A DNA stretch of 64,000 nucleotides from Streptomyces toxytricini (GTDB lineage Bacteria; Actinomycetota; Actinomycetes; Streptomycetales; Streptomycetaceae): NCBI RefSeq assembly GCF_014649915.1, contig NZ_BMTY01000001.1, forward strand, positions 380,582 through 444,581, written 5' to 3'. The position numbers and the translations under genes are program-made. The notes beneath the pieces were generated by a model, which saw only the letters and a list, made by a program, of their open reading frames with translations, did not search any database and had not been told where the DNA came from. This document shows, piece after piece, positions 33,188 through 41,325 of this stretch; within the stretch, counting starts at the first letter, position 1, and each line of letters starts with the position of its first letter.

Positions 33188-34012
33188 ATGACCTCCCACG
33201 ACACACCCGACGGGCGGCACACCGGCCCGGAACCCGGGGACAGGCCCCGGCTCGTACGCGAGCTGCTCCTCGTCGCCGGCCTGTTCGCCGCCTACAAGGC
33301 GGGCCGCACGCTCTCCACGGGGCGCACCGGCGAGGCCTTCGCCAACGCCGACCGCATATGGGACCTGGAGCGTGCCCTGCACCTGCCGGGGGAGGGGCTC
33401 GTCCAGCGGCTGCTCCTGCCCGGACCCGGCCTCGGCGAGCTGCCCGTCCACGCCGCGAACACCTACTACGCGGCCGTGCACTTCCCCGCCACCATCGCCT
33501 TCCTGGCCTGGCTCTACCTGCGCAGGCCCGGCCACTACCGGTGGGCCCGGCGCGTCCTCACCGTCCTGACCGGCGCCGCCCTCGTCCTCCACCTGGCCTT
33601 CCCGCTGGCCCCGCCCCGGATGCTGGACGCCGCGCACCTCACCGACACGGGCCTGGCATACGGCCCGTCCGTCTACGGGGCCGCGCCCTCCGCCGACACC
33701 CTCGCCAACCAGTTCGCCGCGATGCCCTCCCTCCACTTCGGCTGGGCGCTCGCGCTGGCGGTCGGCATGGCCGCCGCGACCCGGTCCCGGTGGCGGTTGC
33801 TCTGGCTGCTGCACCCCCTCGCCACGCTCCTCGTGATCGTCGGCACCGCCAACCACTACTGGCTCGACTCGGCCGTCGCCGCCGCCCTGCTCGGCGCCGC
33901 TCTCGCCGTCGTCCCGCGGCCCCCTGCCGCCGGCCGCCCGCCCGGGCCCGTACGGGAGCTGCCGCGGGCGCGGCCGCGGCCCGCCGCCGAGCCCGTCGGG
34001 GCGGGCCGGTGA
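33188..34012 (+). CDS. PAP2-family membrane phosphatase/transferase
   Basis: 274 residues, about six helices. AMPSLHFGWALAL and TANHYWLDSAVAA carry the PSxH and H-x3-D motifs of PAP2/inositolphosphotransferase-like enzymes acting on membrane lipid phosphates. This is the first gene of a coupled operon (GTGA overlap with the DMT transporter). GGAGA upstream of the ATG. Confidence 0.87.
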   Translation: MTSHDTPDGRHTGPEPGDRPRLVRELLLVAGLFAAYKAGRTLSTGRTGEAFANADRIWDLERALHLPGEGLVQRLLLPGPGLGELPVHAANTYYAAVHFPATIAFLAWLYLRRPGHYRWARRVLTVLTGAALVLHLAFPLAPPRMLDAAHLTDTGLAYGPSVYGAAPSADTLANQFAAMPSLHFGWALALAVGMAAATRSRWRLLWLLHPLATLLVIVGTANHYWLDSAVAAALLGAALAVVPRPPAAGRPPGPVRELPRARPRPAAEPVGAGR

Positions 34013-34920
34013 ACGCCACCGCCGTCGCCGTCGCCCTCTGCCTGGCCTCCTCCGCCGCCTACGCGGCGGCCGCCGTCGCCCAGGAGCGCCTCGCCCGCGC
34101 GGGCGAGGTCCGCAGCACCCGCGCCCTCCTGTGCAGCGGGCCCTGGTGGTCCTCCGCCGGGCTGAACGCCGCCGCCGCGCTGCTGCACGCCGCCGCCCTG
34201 CGCTACGGGCCGCTGACCCTCGTGCAGCCGCTCGGCGCGCTCACCCTCGTCGCCGCCGTCCCGCTCGGGGCGCGCCGCGCCGGGCGCCGGGTCGCCGCAG
34301 CCGAATGGCGCGGCACCCTTGCCACCGTCGCGGGCCTCGGCCTGCTGCTCCTGCCCGCCTCCGGGCCCGCGCCGCACGACACCCTCACGCTCGCGGAGGC
34401 CCTCGCCCTGTCCGGCGCGACCGCCGCCGCCATCGGCGTCCTGACCGCGCGCCGGGACGTCCGCTCGGGGCTGCGGCACGCCACCGCCTCCGGGCTGGCC
34501 TCCGCCGCCGCCTCCGCGCTGACGCAGACCGTGGCCGTCGCCGCCGCCGGGCGCGGCGGGTCCCCGGCCGCCGGAGCGGTCGCCGCCGTCACCGGCCTCG
34601 TCGCCGTGTTCGCCGTGGGCGGGATGCTGCTGTCGCAGCGCGCCTACCGCGGGGGCCTCGGCGCCCCGCTCGCCGTCGTCAACCTGGCCAACCCCCTGGC
34701 AGCGGCGGCCATCGGCGCCGTCCTGCTCGGGGAGCGCCTCCAGGGCGGGGCCGCGGGGCTGCTGCTCGCCGCCGCCGGCGCCGCGGCCGCGGCGCGCGGG
34801 GTGCTGCTGCTGACGCGCTCGGCATCCGGCCCGCAGTGCGGCGGACGCGCCAACGGGCACGGCAGGGACGGCGGTTCACAGCCGACCGCCGGTGCGGCGG
34901 TCTCCGGTGTGGCAGCATGA
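34009..34920 (+). CDS. DMT/EamA-like transporter
   Basis: 303 residues with nine or ten helices in two related halves (GPLTLVQPLGALTLVAAVPLGA and APLAVVNLANPLAAAAIGAVLLGE). This is the DMT superfamily, perhaps close to NIPA/EamA-like permeases. The start overlaps the PAP2 stop (GTGA) and its stop overlaps the next ATG (ATGA). Substrate unknown. Confidence 0.85.
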   Translation: MNATAVAVALCLASSAAYAAAAVAQERLARAGEVRSTRALLCSGPWWSSAGLNAAAALLHAAALRYGPLTLVQPLGALTLVAAVPLGARRAGRRVAAAEWRGTLATVAGLGLLLLPASGPAPHDTLTLAEALALSGATAAAIGVLTARRDVRSGLRHATASGLASAAASALTQTVAVAAAGRGGSPAAGAVAAVTGLVAVFAVGGMLLSQRAYRGGLGAPLAVVNLANPLAAAAIGAVLLGERLQGGAAGLLLAAAGAAAAARGVLLLTRSASGPQCGGRANGHGRDGGSQPTAGAAVSGVAA

Positions 34921-35333
34921 CGGGCATGGCCGACCGCTCGATCCTCTCGCTCTGGTCCAGGAACTCCGTCCTCTCCATCGGCTCCGCGGGCTCCGTCCTC
35001 TCCGTCGGCTCCGTCGGCAGCGTCCTGTCGATCGGCTCCGCCGGCAGCGTGCTCTCCGCCGGATCGGCCGGCTCCGCCCTGTCGGTCGCCTCCGCCGCCT
35101 CCTGGCTGAGCACCGGTTCCGTTCTGAGCGCCCAATCCCGCCGATCGGTGCTCTCCCACCGCTCCGGCCGCCCGGGGGCCGCTCCCGGATCGCGCCGCGC
35201 GCCGGCGCCCGCCCGTCCGGCGCGCGGCAGCCTGGCCGCCGGTGCGGCCCTCGCCCTGCTCGGCGCCGCCGCGGTCGCGGTGGCAGCAGGGGCCCGCCGG
35301 GGAGAACCGCTGCGGCCGGCGCCGCGTCCCTGA
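34917..35333 (+). CDS. Ser/Gly repeat protein with C-terminal membrane helix
   Basis: 138 residues. Residues 10-75 repeat a ~10-residue unit of the type GSVLSIGSAG at least five times, like a pentapeptide-style beta-solenoid with Ser at fixed positions. A basic Pro/Arg linker follows, then one membrane helix (LAAGAALALLGAAAVAVAAGA) and a short basic tail. No signal peptide, so the repeats are probably cytoplasmic. ATGA overlap with the DMT gene; an ATG at 34926 is also possible. Confidence 0.78.
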   Translation: MTGMADRSILSLWSRNSVLSIGSAGSVLSVGSVGSVLSIGSAGSVLSAGSAGSALSVASAASWLSTGSVLSAQSRRSVLSHRSGRPGAAPGSRRAPAPARPARGSLAAGAALALLGAAAVAVAAGARRGEPLRPAPRP

Positions 35334-35394
35334 AGGCAGGGGCGCGGCGCCACCGCCGCGCGGCACCACGTACGACGGAGCGGAGTGAACGGGC

Positions 35395-35661
35395 ATGGGG
35401 ATCGTCGGCTGGATCGTCCTGGGGCTGCTCGCCGGAGCCATCGCCAAGCTGCTGCTGCCCGGCCGCGACCCGGGAGGACTGATCGGCACGACTCTCATCG
35501 GCATCGCCGGCGCGTTCACCGGAGGCTGGCTCTCCGCCCGCCTCCTCGACAAGCCGATCGCGGGCGAGTTCTACGACCCGGCCACCTGGGGCGCCGCCAT
35601 CGCCGGCTCCCTCGTCCTGCTCATCGCCTACCGCATCCTCTTCGGCCACTCCCGCAGCTGA
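35395..35661 (+). CDS. GlsB/YeaQ/YmgE stress-response membrane protein
   Basis: 88 residues, three helices. GWIVLGLLAGAIAKLLLPGRDPGG is the family signature (transglycosylase-associated protein family), followed by TLIGIAGAFTGGWL. Small stress-induced inner-membrane protein; mechanism unknown. CGGAGTG lies upstream of the ATG. Confidence 0.9.
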   Translation: MGIVGWIVLGLLAGAIAKLLLPGRDPGGLIGTTLIGIAGAFTGGWLSARLLDKPIAGEFYDPATWGAAIAGSLVLLIAYRILFGHSRS

Positions 35662-35761
35662 CCAGCGACGCCCCGCCGCCCCCCATGCAGGGGCGGGATT
35701 CGGCCATGCACGGGGCGGCCGCCCTGGCGCGGGCCTCCCGGCGGGGTTTCACTGCGGGCCC

Positions 35762-37423
35762 ATGACACGACACAGGATGCCGGCCCTGCTCGGCGCGCTC
35801 GCCCTCGCGGCGGCCACCCTGGCGGCCGCACAGCCCGCGGCCGCGACAGGCCCCGCACCGGCCCCGCCCGCTGAAGCGGCGCCCGCAGCCACGGCCGGCT
35901 ACGTCCCGCCCGAGTTCGGCACCGACTGGCACGACCCCCTCACCGCCGACCCGCCGGTCCTCCGCCCGCCGACCCGGTCCTGCGAACTGACCGTCGCCGA
36001 GGCCCGGTTCCGCGACTTCACCCCCTACCGGGGCCACTACACCCCGCCCGCCGGCTGCGGCACCGGCCCCTGGGCCAAGGTCGTCCTGCGCCTCGAAGGC
36101 AAGGTCAAGGGCCGCCAGTACGACCGCCTCGGCCACCTCTCCCTCGGCGGCGTCGAGATCCTCCGCACCTCCACCCCCGAGCCCTCGCCCGACGGCATCA
36201 CCTGGAGCGTCGAGAAGGACGTCACCCGCTACCGCGACACCCTCAGCCGGCCCCAGCCCGTCGAGATGCTCATCGGGAACGTCGTCAACGAGACGTACAC
36301 CGGCGTCATCGACGTCAAGGCCACCCTCGTCTTCCACACCGCCGAGCGGCACCACCCGGCCCCCGACACCCCCGACCGCGTCGTCCCGCTGACGGCCCCC
36401 GCCGTCACCACGCCCCGCAACACCGAGCGCCTCCTCGCCGAGGTGTACGCGACCGGCTCCGGCGGCGGCTGCGAGGAGTACTGGTACATGGCGGTCCCCG
36501 ACGCCGCCCCCTACTCCTGCAAGGCCGCGGACGGCCCCCACCGCGAGGTCCGCATCTCCGTCGACGGCCGCCTCGCCGGCATCGCCGCCCCCTTCCCGCA
36601 CGTGTGGACCGGCGGCTGGTCCAACCCCTTCCTCTGGTACGTGACACCCGCCCCGCGCGCCTTCGACGTCAAGCCCGTCGTCTACGACCTCACCCCCTTC
36701 GCCGCCCTCCTCAACGACGGCCGCGAGCACCGCATCGAGGTGTCCGTGGCGGGCCTCCCCGCCGGCCGGCCCGGCTGGAGCACCCCGACCAACCTGCTGA
36801 TCTGGCAGGACGAGGGCCGGGACGTCGTCACCGGATCCCTCACCCGGCACGAGGAGGAGCAGCCCTCCGGATCCAGCCGCTGGACCCCCGCCGCCGCCGG
36901 CGAACCGCACCGCCTCGACACCCGCGGCAGCCACCGCCTCACCACCGAAGGCCGCCTGGACACCTCCCACGGCCGCGTCACCACCACCGTCACCCGCGCC
37001 GTCGGCCTCACCTCCGTGCACCGCTGGACCGACGGAGAGGACCGGGACGCCCTGTCCGCCGTCTGGACCGACGAGGAGAGCACCACCCGCGGCCGAACCA
37101 CCACCCGCACCGCACGCACCTACACCATGGACGGCGAGACCGCCCTCGGCGCCGGCGACCGGCTCCGCACCGCCATCACCGTCTCCGACCGCGCCGACAC
37201 CGCCGTCCTGCGCGGCGGCCGGACCGTCGACCGCAGCCGGCTCGACCACCGGTACACCGGCGACGCCTCCTACACCGCCAACGTGCCGCGCGAGGAGCGC
37301 CACGCCGTCGGCACCACCACCGAGCGCTACCGCCTGTACGGGGCGCAAGCGCCCGGCGGGTGCTACGACCGCACGGTCTCCACCGCGCAGGGCACGGTGA
37401 CGGAGGACCGGCGGCGCTGCTGA
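35762..37423 (+). CDS. Secreted PNGase A-like peptide-N4-asparagine amidase
   Basis: 553 residues with a signal peptide (cleavage near AAA-TG). Conserved blocks of the PNGaseA family are seen: CELTVAEARF, GPWAKVVLRLEG, GRQYDRLGHLSLGGVEILRTSTPEP, EKDVTRYRDTL and EEYWYM. Related plant and fungal enzymes remove N-glycans from glycopeptides. In this organism it would act outside the cell on foreign glycoproteins or on cell-surface glycoproteins; that is inference. A CEEYWY/YSCKAAD pair and a final CYD...RRC suggest disulfides. Confidence 0.87.
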   Translation: MTRHRMPALLGALALAAATLAAAQPAAATGPAPAPPAEAAPAATAGYVPPEFGTDWHDPLTADPPVLRPPTRSCELTVAEARFRDFTPYRGHYTPPAGCGTGPWAKVVLRLEGKVKGRQYDRLGHLSLGGVEILRTSTPEPSPDGITWSVEKDVTRYRDTLSRPQPVEMLIGNVVNETYTGVIDVKATLVFHTAERHHPAPDTPDRVVPLTAPAVTTPRNTERLLAEVYATGSGGGCEEYWYMAVPDAAPYSCKAADGPHREVRISVDGRLAGIAAPFPHVWTGGWSNPFLWYVTPAPRAFDVKPVVYDLTPFAALLNDGREHRIEVSVAGLPAGRPGWSTPTNLLIWQDEGRDVVTGSLTRHEEEQPSGSSRWTPAAAGEPHRLDTRGSHRLTTEGRLDTSHGRVTTTVTRAVGLTSVHRWTDGEDRDALSAVWTDEESTTRGRTTTRTARTYTMDGETALGAGDRLRTAITVSDRADTAVLRGGRTVDRSRLDHRYTGDASYTANVPREERHAVGTTTERYRLYGAQAPGGCYDRTVSTAQGTVTEDRRRC

Positions 37424-37436
37424 CGGAGGCTGCCCC

Positions 37437-37442
37437 TACGAT
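37437..37442 (+). promoter_or_regulatory. -10 element of a probable leaderless mRNA (Ser/Thr kinase)
   Basis: TACGAT ends eight bases before ATG 37451, with no Shine-Dalgarno sequence. Confidence 0.35.
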
Positions 37443-37450
37443 GAGCCGCC

Positions 37451-39178
37451 ATGGACATGAGTGAGGCCGGCAGACAGCTGGTCGACGGCCGATTCGAACT
37501 GTTGGCGCCACTGGGCGCCGGTGGCATGGGCACGGTGTGGCGCGCCCGCGACATCGCACTGCACCGCGACGTCGCCCTCAAGGAGGTGCGCCCGCCGGAC
37601 CCGGCGACGGCCGCGGCCCAGCCCGGCCTCACCGTCCAGCTGCGGGAGCGCGCGGTGCGCGAGGCCCGGGCCCTGGCCCGCCTCGCGCACCCCAACGTGG
37701 TGACGATCCACCACATCGTCGAGCCCGCCGGCGGCGAGGACGGGCACCCGTGGATCGTGATGGAGCTCGTCAAGGGCGGCTCCCTGCACGACCGGCTGGA
37801 GTCCGGGCCCCTGCCCGTCGCGGACGCCGTCCGGATCGGCCTCGACGTCCTGTCGGCGCTGCGCGCCGCCCACGCCGAGGGCGTCCTCCACCGGGACGTG
37901 AAACCGGCCAACGTGCTGCTGCGGGCCGACGGCTCGGCGGTGCTCACCGACTTCGGCATCGCCGCCCTGCACGGCTCCACGGCGCTGACCTCCACCGGCG
38001 TGCTCATCGGCTCCCCCGAGTACATCGCCCCGGAGCGGGCCCGCGGCGAGGAGGGCCTGCCCGCCTCCGACCTGTGGTCCCTCGGCATGCTGCTGTACAC
38101 GGCATCGGAGGGCACGCACCCGCTGCGCCGCCCCACCAGCCTCGCCACCGTCGTCGCCGTGTTGGAGGACCCCATTCCGGCCCCGGTGCGCTCCGGCCCG
38201 CTGGGCCCCGTACTGGAGCGGCTGCTCGTACGGGACCTGGCCGCGCGGCCCGACGCCGCCGAACTCGAACGGCTCCTGCGGGAGGCGCAGGCCGCCCTCG
38301 CCGGGGCCGCACCGAGCGCCGTCCCGCACGCCACGCCCGGGCAGTACGGGCCGCCGGGCACCCAGCTCGCCGCCCCGCACCCCGCCACGCCGCCGCAGGG
38401 CCTGCCGCAGCAGCCCGCCAAGGTGCCCGCAGGGCCGTACGCCCCGCCGCCGTTCACCCCGGCGGGCGGATCCCCCTACGCCGCGACCGCGGCCGTCCCC
38501 ACGGGCGGCCGGACCCCGCGCCGCCGCCCCGCCCTCCTCGGCGGGCTCCTCGCGGTGGTCCTGGCCGGCGGCGGGGCCGTCGCCCTCGTCAACGCGCTGT
38601 CCGGCGGCGACACCGGCGGCAGCGGCGCGGGCAAGGGCGGAGCCTCCGCCCCGGCCGCCACGGCCGGCGCCACGGGTCCCGCGCCCAGGCAGTCGGCCGG
38701 GTCGGGTGCGCCCGCCAAGGAGGCCGCCGCGCCCCGGGGCAGCCTGCTCACCCCCGCCAACGTCCGCACCGCGATCGAGGCGTTCAAGCAGCAGACCGGC
38801 ACCACCACCTTCGCGGAGATGACCGTCTACGGGGAGTACGTGCTCGCGTCCATCCCCACCGCCCCGGGCGCGAAGACGTACGACCGCTGGCAGTACCGCG
38901 ACGGCCAGGCCAAGAAGAGCGGCCCCGGCGGCACCCTGAGGCCCGACAAGCCGCCGATCGACATGGCCGGCGTCAACTGGGACGCCCTGCCCGGCCTGCT
39001 GGCCAAGGCCGAGCAGGAGCTGGGCGTCGACAAGCCGACCTCCCGCTACGTCATCATCGAGCCCTGGCTCTTCGACGGGACCCCCTCGATGCGCCCCTAC
39101 CTCAGCGACGAGTACGGGCAGGGCGGCTACGTGCACGCCGACACCCAGGGCAACGTGAAGAAGGTCTACAAGAGCTGA
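37451..39178 (+). CDS. Hanks-type serine/threonine protein kinase
   Basis: 575 residues. Kinase domain: LGAGGMGTVW glycine loop, VALKEV (Lys44), HRDVKPANVLL catalytic loop, TDFGIAAL, SPEYIAPE. After a Pro-rich juxtamembrane part comes one membrane helix (LLGGLLAVVLAGGGAVALVNAL) and an extracellular domain (res ~440-575, FKQQTGTTTFAEMTVYGEY, ending VKKVYKS), not PASTA repeats. The sensor ligand is unknown. The neighbouring squalene-synthase-like gene follows by 78 bp. Confidence 0.92.
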   Translation: MDMSEAGRQLVDGRFELLAPLGAGGMGTVWRARDIALHRDVALKEVRPPDPATAAAQPGLTVQLRERAVREARALARLAHPNVVTIHHIVEPAGGEDGHPWIVMELVKGGSLHDRLESGPLPVADAVRIGLDVLSALRAAHAEGVLHRDVKPANVLLRADGSAVLTDFGIAALHGSTALTSTGVLIGSPEYIAPERARGEEGLPASDLWSLGMLLYTASEGTHPLRRPTSLATVVAVLEDPIPAPVRSGPLGPVLERLLVRDLAARPDAAELERLLREAQAALAGAAPSAVPHATPGQYGPPGTQLAAPHPATPPQGLPQQPAKVPAGPYAPPPFTPAGGSPYAATAAVPTGGRTPRRRPALLGGLLAVVLAGGGAVALVNALSGGDTGGSGAGKGGASAPAATAGATGPAPRQSAGSGAPAKEAAAPRGSLLTPANVRTAIEAFKQQTGTTTFAEMTVYGEYVLASIPTAPGAKTYDRWQYRDGQAKKSGPGGTLRPDKPPIDMAGVNWDALPGLLAKAEQELGVDKPTSRYVIIEPWLFDGTPSMRPYLSDEYGQGGYVHADTQGNVKKVYKS

Positions 39179-39184
39179 CATCGT

Positions 39185-39208
39185 GTACCCGTACCCGTAC
39201 CCGTACGC
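39185..39208 (+). repeat. GTACCC hexanucleotide repeat
   Basis: Three GTACCC units and one GTACGC between the kinase and the prenyl-synthase-like gene. Slippage-prone; possible spacer-length effect on the downstream ribosome-binding site (GAGGAG). Confidence 0.8.
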
Positions 39209-39256
39209 GCACGGCACGCGCGTACGGCACGCACGGTTCAGAGGAGCACCCACCCC

Positions 39257-40198
39257 ATGCCCACCTGGCGCACCGCCCTGACGGCGGCCGGCATCCGCGA
39301 CCCCCGGCTGCGCGCCGACTTCACGTACGCCGCACGCCGGGTCCTGCGCCGGGAGCCCGCCCCGTACCTGACGCTGCGCCTGCTCGCCGCACCGGAGCTG
39401 GTGCCGTGGATGACCGCGGGGGTCGCCTTCATGAACCTCGTCGACGACACCGCCGAGACGGGCACCCCGCAGCAGCGGGCGGACGGGCTGGCGGCGCTCG
39501 CCGAGCGGGTGGCGGAGGCACTGAGGACCGGCGGCGGCCCGGACCCGCTGCTGCGGGCCTACGCGCACGCCGTCGCCGCCCGCGGGCTGCCCGAGCGCTG
39601 GGTGTCCCGCTTCCTGGAGGGCGCCGCCGGCGCCGAAGCCCGCTTCGACGGCTTCGACACCGAGGAGGACTTCCAGGCCTACCTCGACGCCTACGCCTGG
39701 CCGGGGCTGCTCGCCTTCACCGGGCTCCAGTACCCCGGCGGCCCCGACAGGGAGCAGGCCGCCGGGTGGCGGCGGTTCGTCGATGCCGCCCAGCGCGTCG
39801 ACTTCCTCGCCGACCTCGCCGGGGACCTGGCCGAGGGCCGCCTCTGCCTGCCGCGGGCCGCCCTCGCCGAGCACTCCGTGACCCGCGAGGACCTCGAACA
39901 GGCCCGCGACACCCCGGCCGTACGGGCCCTGCTGGCCGCGCAGGCACGCCGGGCACGGACCGCCCTGGAGGCCGCGGACGGCATCATCGGCCTGGCGGAG
40001 CCGGGACTGCGGCCGGTCGTCGCGGCCATGACGGAGCTGATGGGGCACCAGCTGGCGGCCGTGGAGCGGGCCGGCGCGGGTGCTCTGCGCCGCGACGTCG
40101 GCTACGGGGTGGCCGCCCCGGTACGGACCCTGCTGCGGGCCCGGGCCGGGGCCCGCCGCGGGGCCCCGGCCGCATCGGCTGCTAGTACGGGCCGTTGA
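39257..40198 (+). CDS. Squalene/phytoene synthase family protein (orphan)
   Basis: 313 residues of the head-to-head prenyl transferase fold. NLVDDTAETG replaces the first DDxxD aspartate motif (DDxxE), and QRVDFLADLAGDLAEGR is the second Asp-rich motif, both with good Asp spacing. No carotenoid, hopanoid or squalene genes are nearby, so the product is unknown. GAGGAG precedes the ATG. Its 3' end overlaps the convergent transglycosylase gene by 17 bp. Confidence 0.85.
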   Translation: MPTWRTALTAAGIRDPRLRADFTYAARRVLRREPAPYLTLRLLAAPELVPWMTAGVAFMNLVDDTAETGTPQQRADGLAALAERVAEALRTGGGPDPLLRAYAHAVAARGLPERWVSRFLEGAAGAEARFDGFDTEEDFQAYLDAYAWPGLLAFTGLQYPGGPDREQAAGWRRFVDAAQRVDFLADLAGDLAEGRLCLPRAALAEHSVTREDLEQARDTPAVRALLAAQARRARTALEAADGIIGLAEPGLRPVVAAMTELMGHQLAAVERAGAGALRRDVGYGVAAPVRTLLRARAGARRGAPAASAASTGR

Positions 40199-40922
40199 CG
40201 TTGTCGATGGAGCCGTAGCGGGCGGCCGCGTAGTTGCAGGCGGCGGTGATGTTCGCGACCGGGTCGTAGGAGTCGGTCGAGGTGCCGGGCACGTGGTAGG
40301 CGCGGAACGTCGGGTCGATGACCTGGAGCAGGCCCTTCGACGGAATGCCGTTGCGGGCGTTGATGTCCCAGTTGTTGATGGCCCGCGGGTTGCCCGAGGA
40401 CTCGCGCATGACGTTGCGGTGGATGCCCTGGTAGGTGCCCGGGATTCCGTGCTTGGCCATCACGGCGAGCGACTCGCGGATCCAGCCGTCGAGGTTGTTC
40501 GGGTACGAGGCGGCCGGCTTGGCCGCAGCGGCCTTCGCGGCCGCCGCCTTGGCGGCCGTGCCGAGGGCCAGCTTCAGGCCGGGGCGGATCACCTCGGGAT
40601 TGCTGCCGATGGCGCTCCGGTTCGCCTCGTAGAGGGCCTTCCATCCGCCGGCCACCGAATGCTGCGCGGCGATCTTCGAAAGGGTGTCGCCGACGGTCAC
40701 GGAATACGTCGCGGGGGCTGCCGCCTTTTCCGCCGCCGGCTTGGCGGCGGGCAGTGCCGCCGCGGCCGCGGCGGGCACCGCGGCCGGCTGGGCGACGACC
40801 GCGCCGGCGGTGGTCGCGCTGATCAGCGGGATGGCGAGGGCCGCGCCGCCGGTGCCGGCGACGGCCAGCTTGCGGACGGCGGGGCGCTGCTTCGGGCGGC
40901 GGTGCTTACCCGTTCCGGGCAT
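40182..40922 (-). CDS. LysM-transglycosylase (SLT-type) secreted protein
   Basis: 246 residues: basic head, hydrophobic signal (LAVAGTGGAALAIPLISATTAGA), Ala-rich linker, a LysM domain (YSVTVGDTLSKIAAQHS to KLALG), an Ala/Lys linker, then a lysozyme-like SLT domain with catalytic-Glu context MRESSGNPRAINNWD and GLLQVIDPTF. It would cleave peptidoglycan in the wall. GAGGAA eight bases upstream supports the ATG. A CRP-like site lies ~250 bp upstream, as in some resuscitation-type wall hydrolase genes. Confidence 0.9.
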   Translation of the reverse strand: MPGTGKHRRPKQRPAVRKLAVAGTGGAALAIPLISATTAGAVVAQPAAVPAAAAAALPAAKPAAEKAAAPATYSVTVGDTLSKIAAQHSVAGGWKALYEANRSAIGSNPEVIRPGLKLALGTAAKAAAAKAAAAKPAASYPNNLDGWIRESLAVMAKHGIPGTYQGIHRNVMRESSGNPRAINNWDINARNGIPSKGLLQVIDPTFRAYHVPGTSTDSYDPVANITAACNYAAARYGSIDNVNGPY

Positions 40923-41325
40923 GGCGGAATTCCTCACGTGCGGGTGCGGGGGGAGCCCTGGCGGATGCCGGAATCGGTAGCTGCCCGCCGGGAACGACGT
41001 GAAGGTAGGCGAGTCCGCCGGGCCGGAACAAGGCTCCGCATCACGCACGTGATCCCTTGGCCGTTTTCGGTGCGGTAAACGACCTTGGAGGGGATCTCCG
41101 GGAATGCCGGATTTCCTTTCGGGGAAAAGGGAATCGCGCGTCCGCGAGAAATGATGTTGCAAAGTCCGGAGTGACTGACATCACGGTTTGCGAGGGGGGC
41201 GGAGCAAAACGGGCAAAGTGTGGTTTCGATGGCCTGATGAGGGCATCCGTCCTGTTCTTTGCCAACCGCCCACGGCGGGCGCAATCCGGCGCGCCCGCCT
41301 CGATTCCGCGCCCCCTGCGGGACCT
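40923..41325. other. 403-bp regulatory intergenic region upstream of the LysM-SLT gene
   Basis: No gene is supported. On the minus strand it is the leader of the transglycosylase gene. It holds a CRP-type dyad (41171-41184), another dyad ATCACG-CA-CGTGAT (41040-41053), and an A/T-rich part around 41110-41230. I looked for a c-di-AMP (ydaO) riboswitch, frequent before wall-hydrolase genes in Streptomyces, and did not find its conserved blocks. Confidence 0.6.
41171..41184. promoter_or_regulatory. CRP-type binding site GTGA-N6-TCAC
   Basis: GTGACTGACATCAC is a perfect GTGA-N6-TCAC dyad, the core of Crp/cAMP sites, ~250 bp before the LysM-SLT start. Streptomyces Crp is known to affect germination and wall-lytic genes. 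Confidence 0.55.

Noticed and set aside
39257..40198. Part of a terpene or carotenoid biosynthetic cluster
   Set aside because: Only the one synthase-like gene is present; no desaturase, cyclase or prenyl diphosphate synthase occurs in the window.
40923..41325. c-di-AMP (ydaO) riboswitch before the LysM-SLT gene
   Set aside because: Expected in this context in Streptomyces, but the conserved GGGGACCC and GGGGTGAATC-like blocks are absent from both strands.
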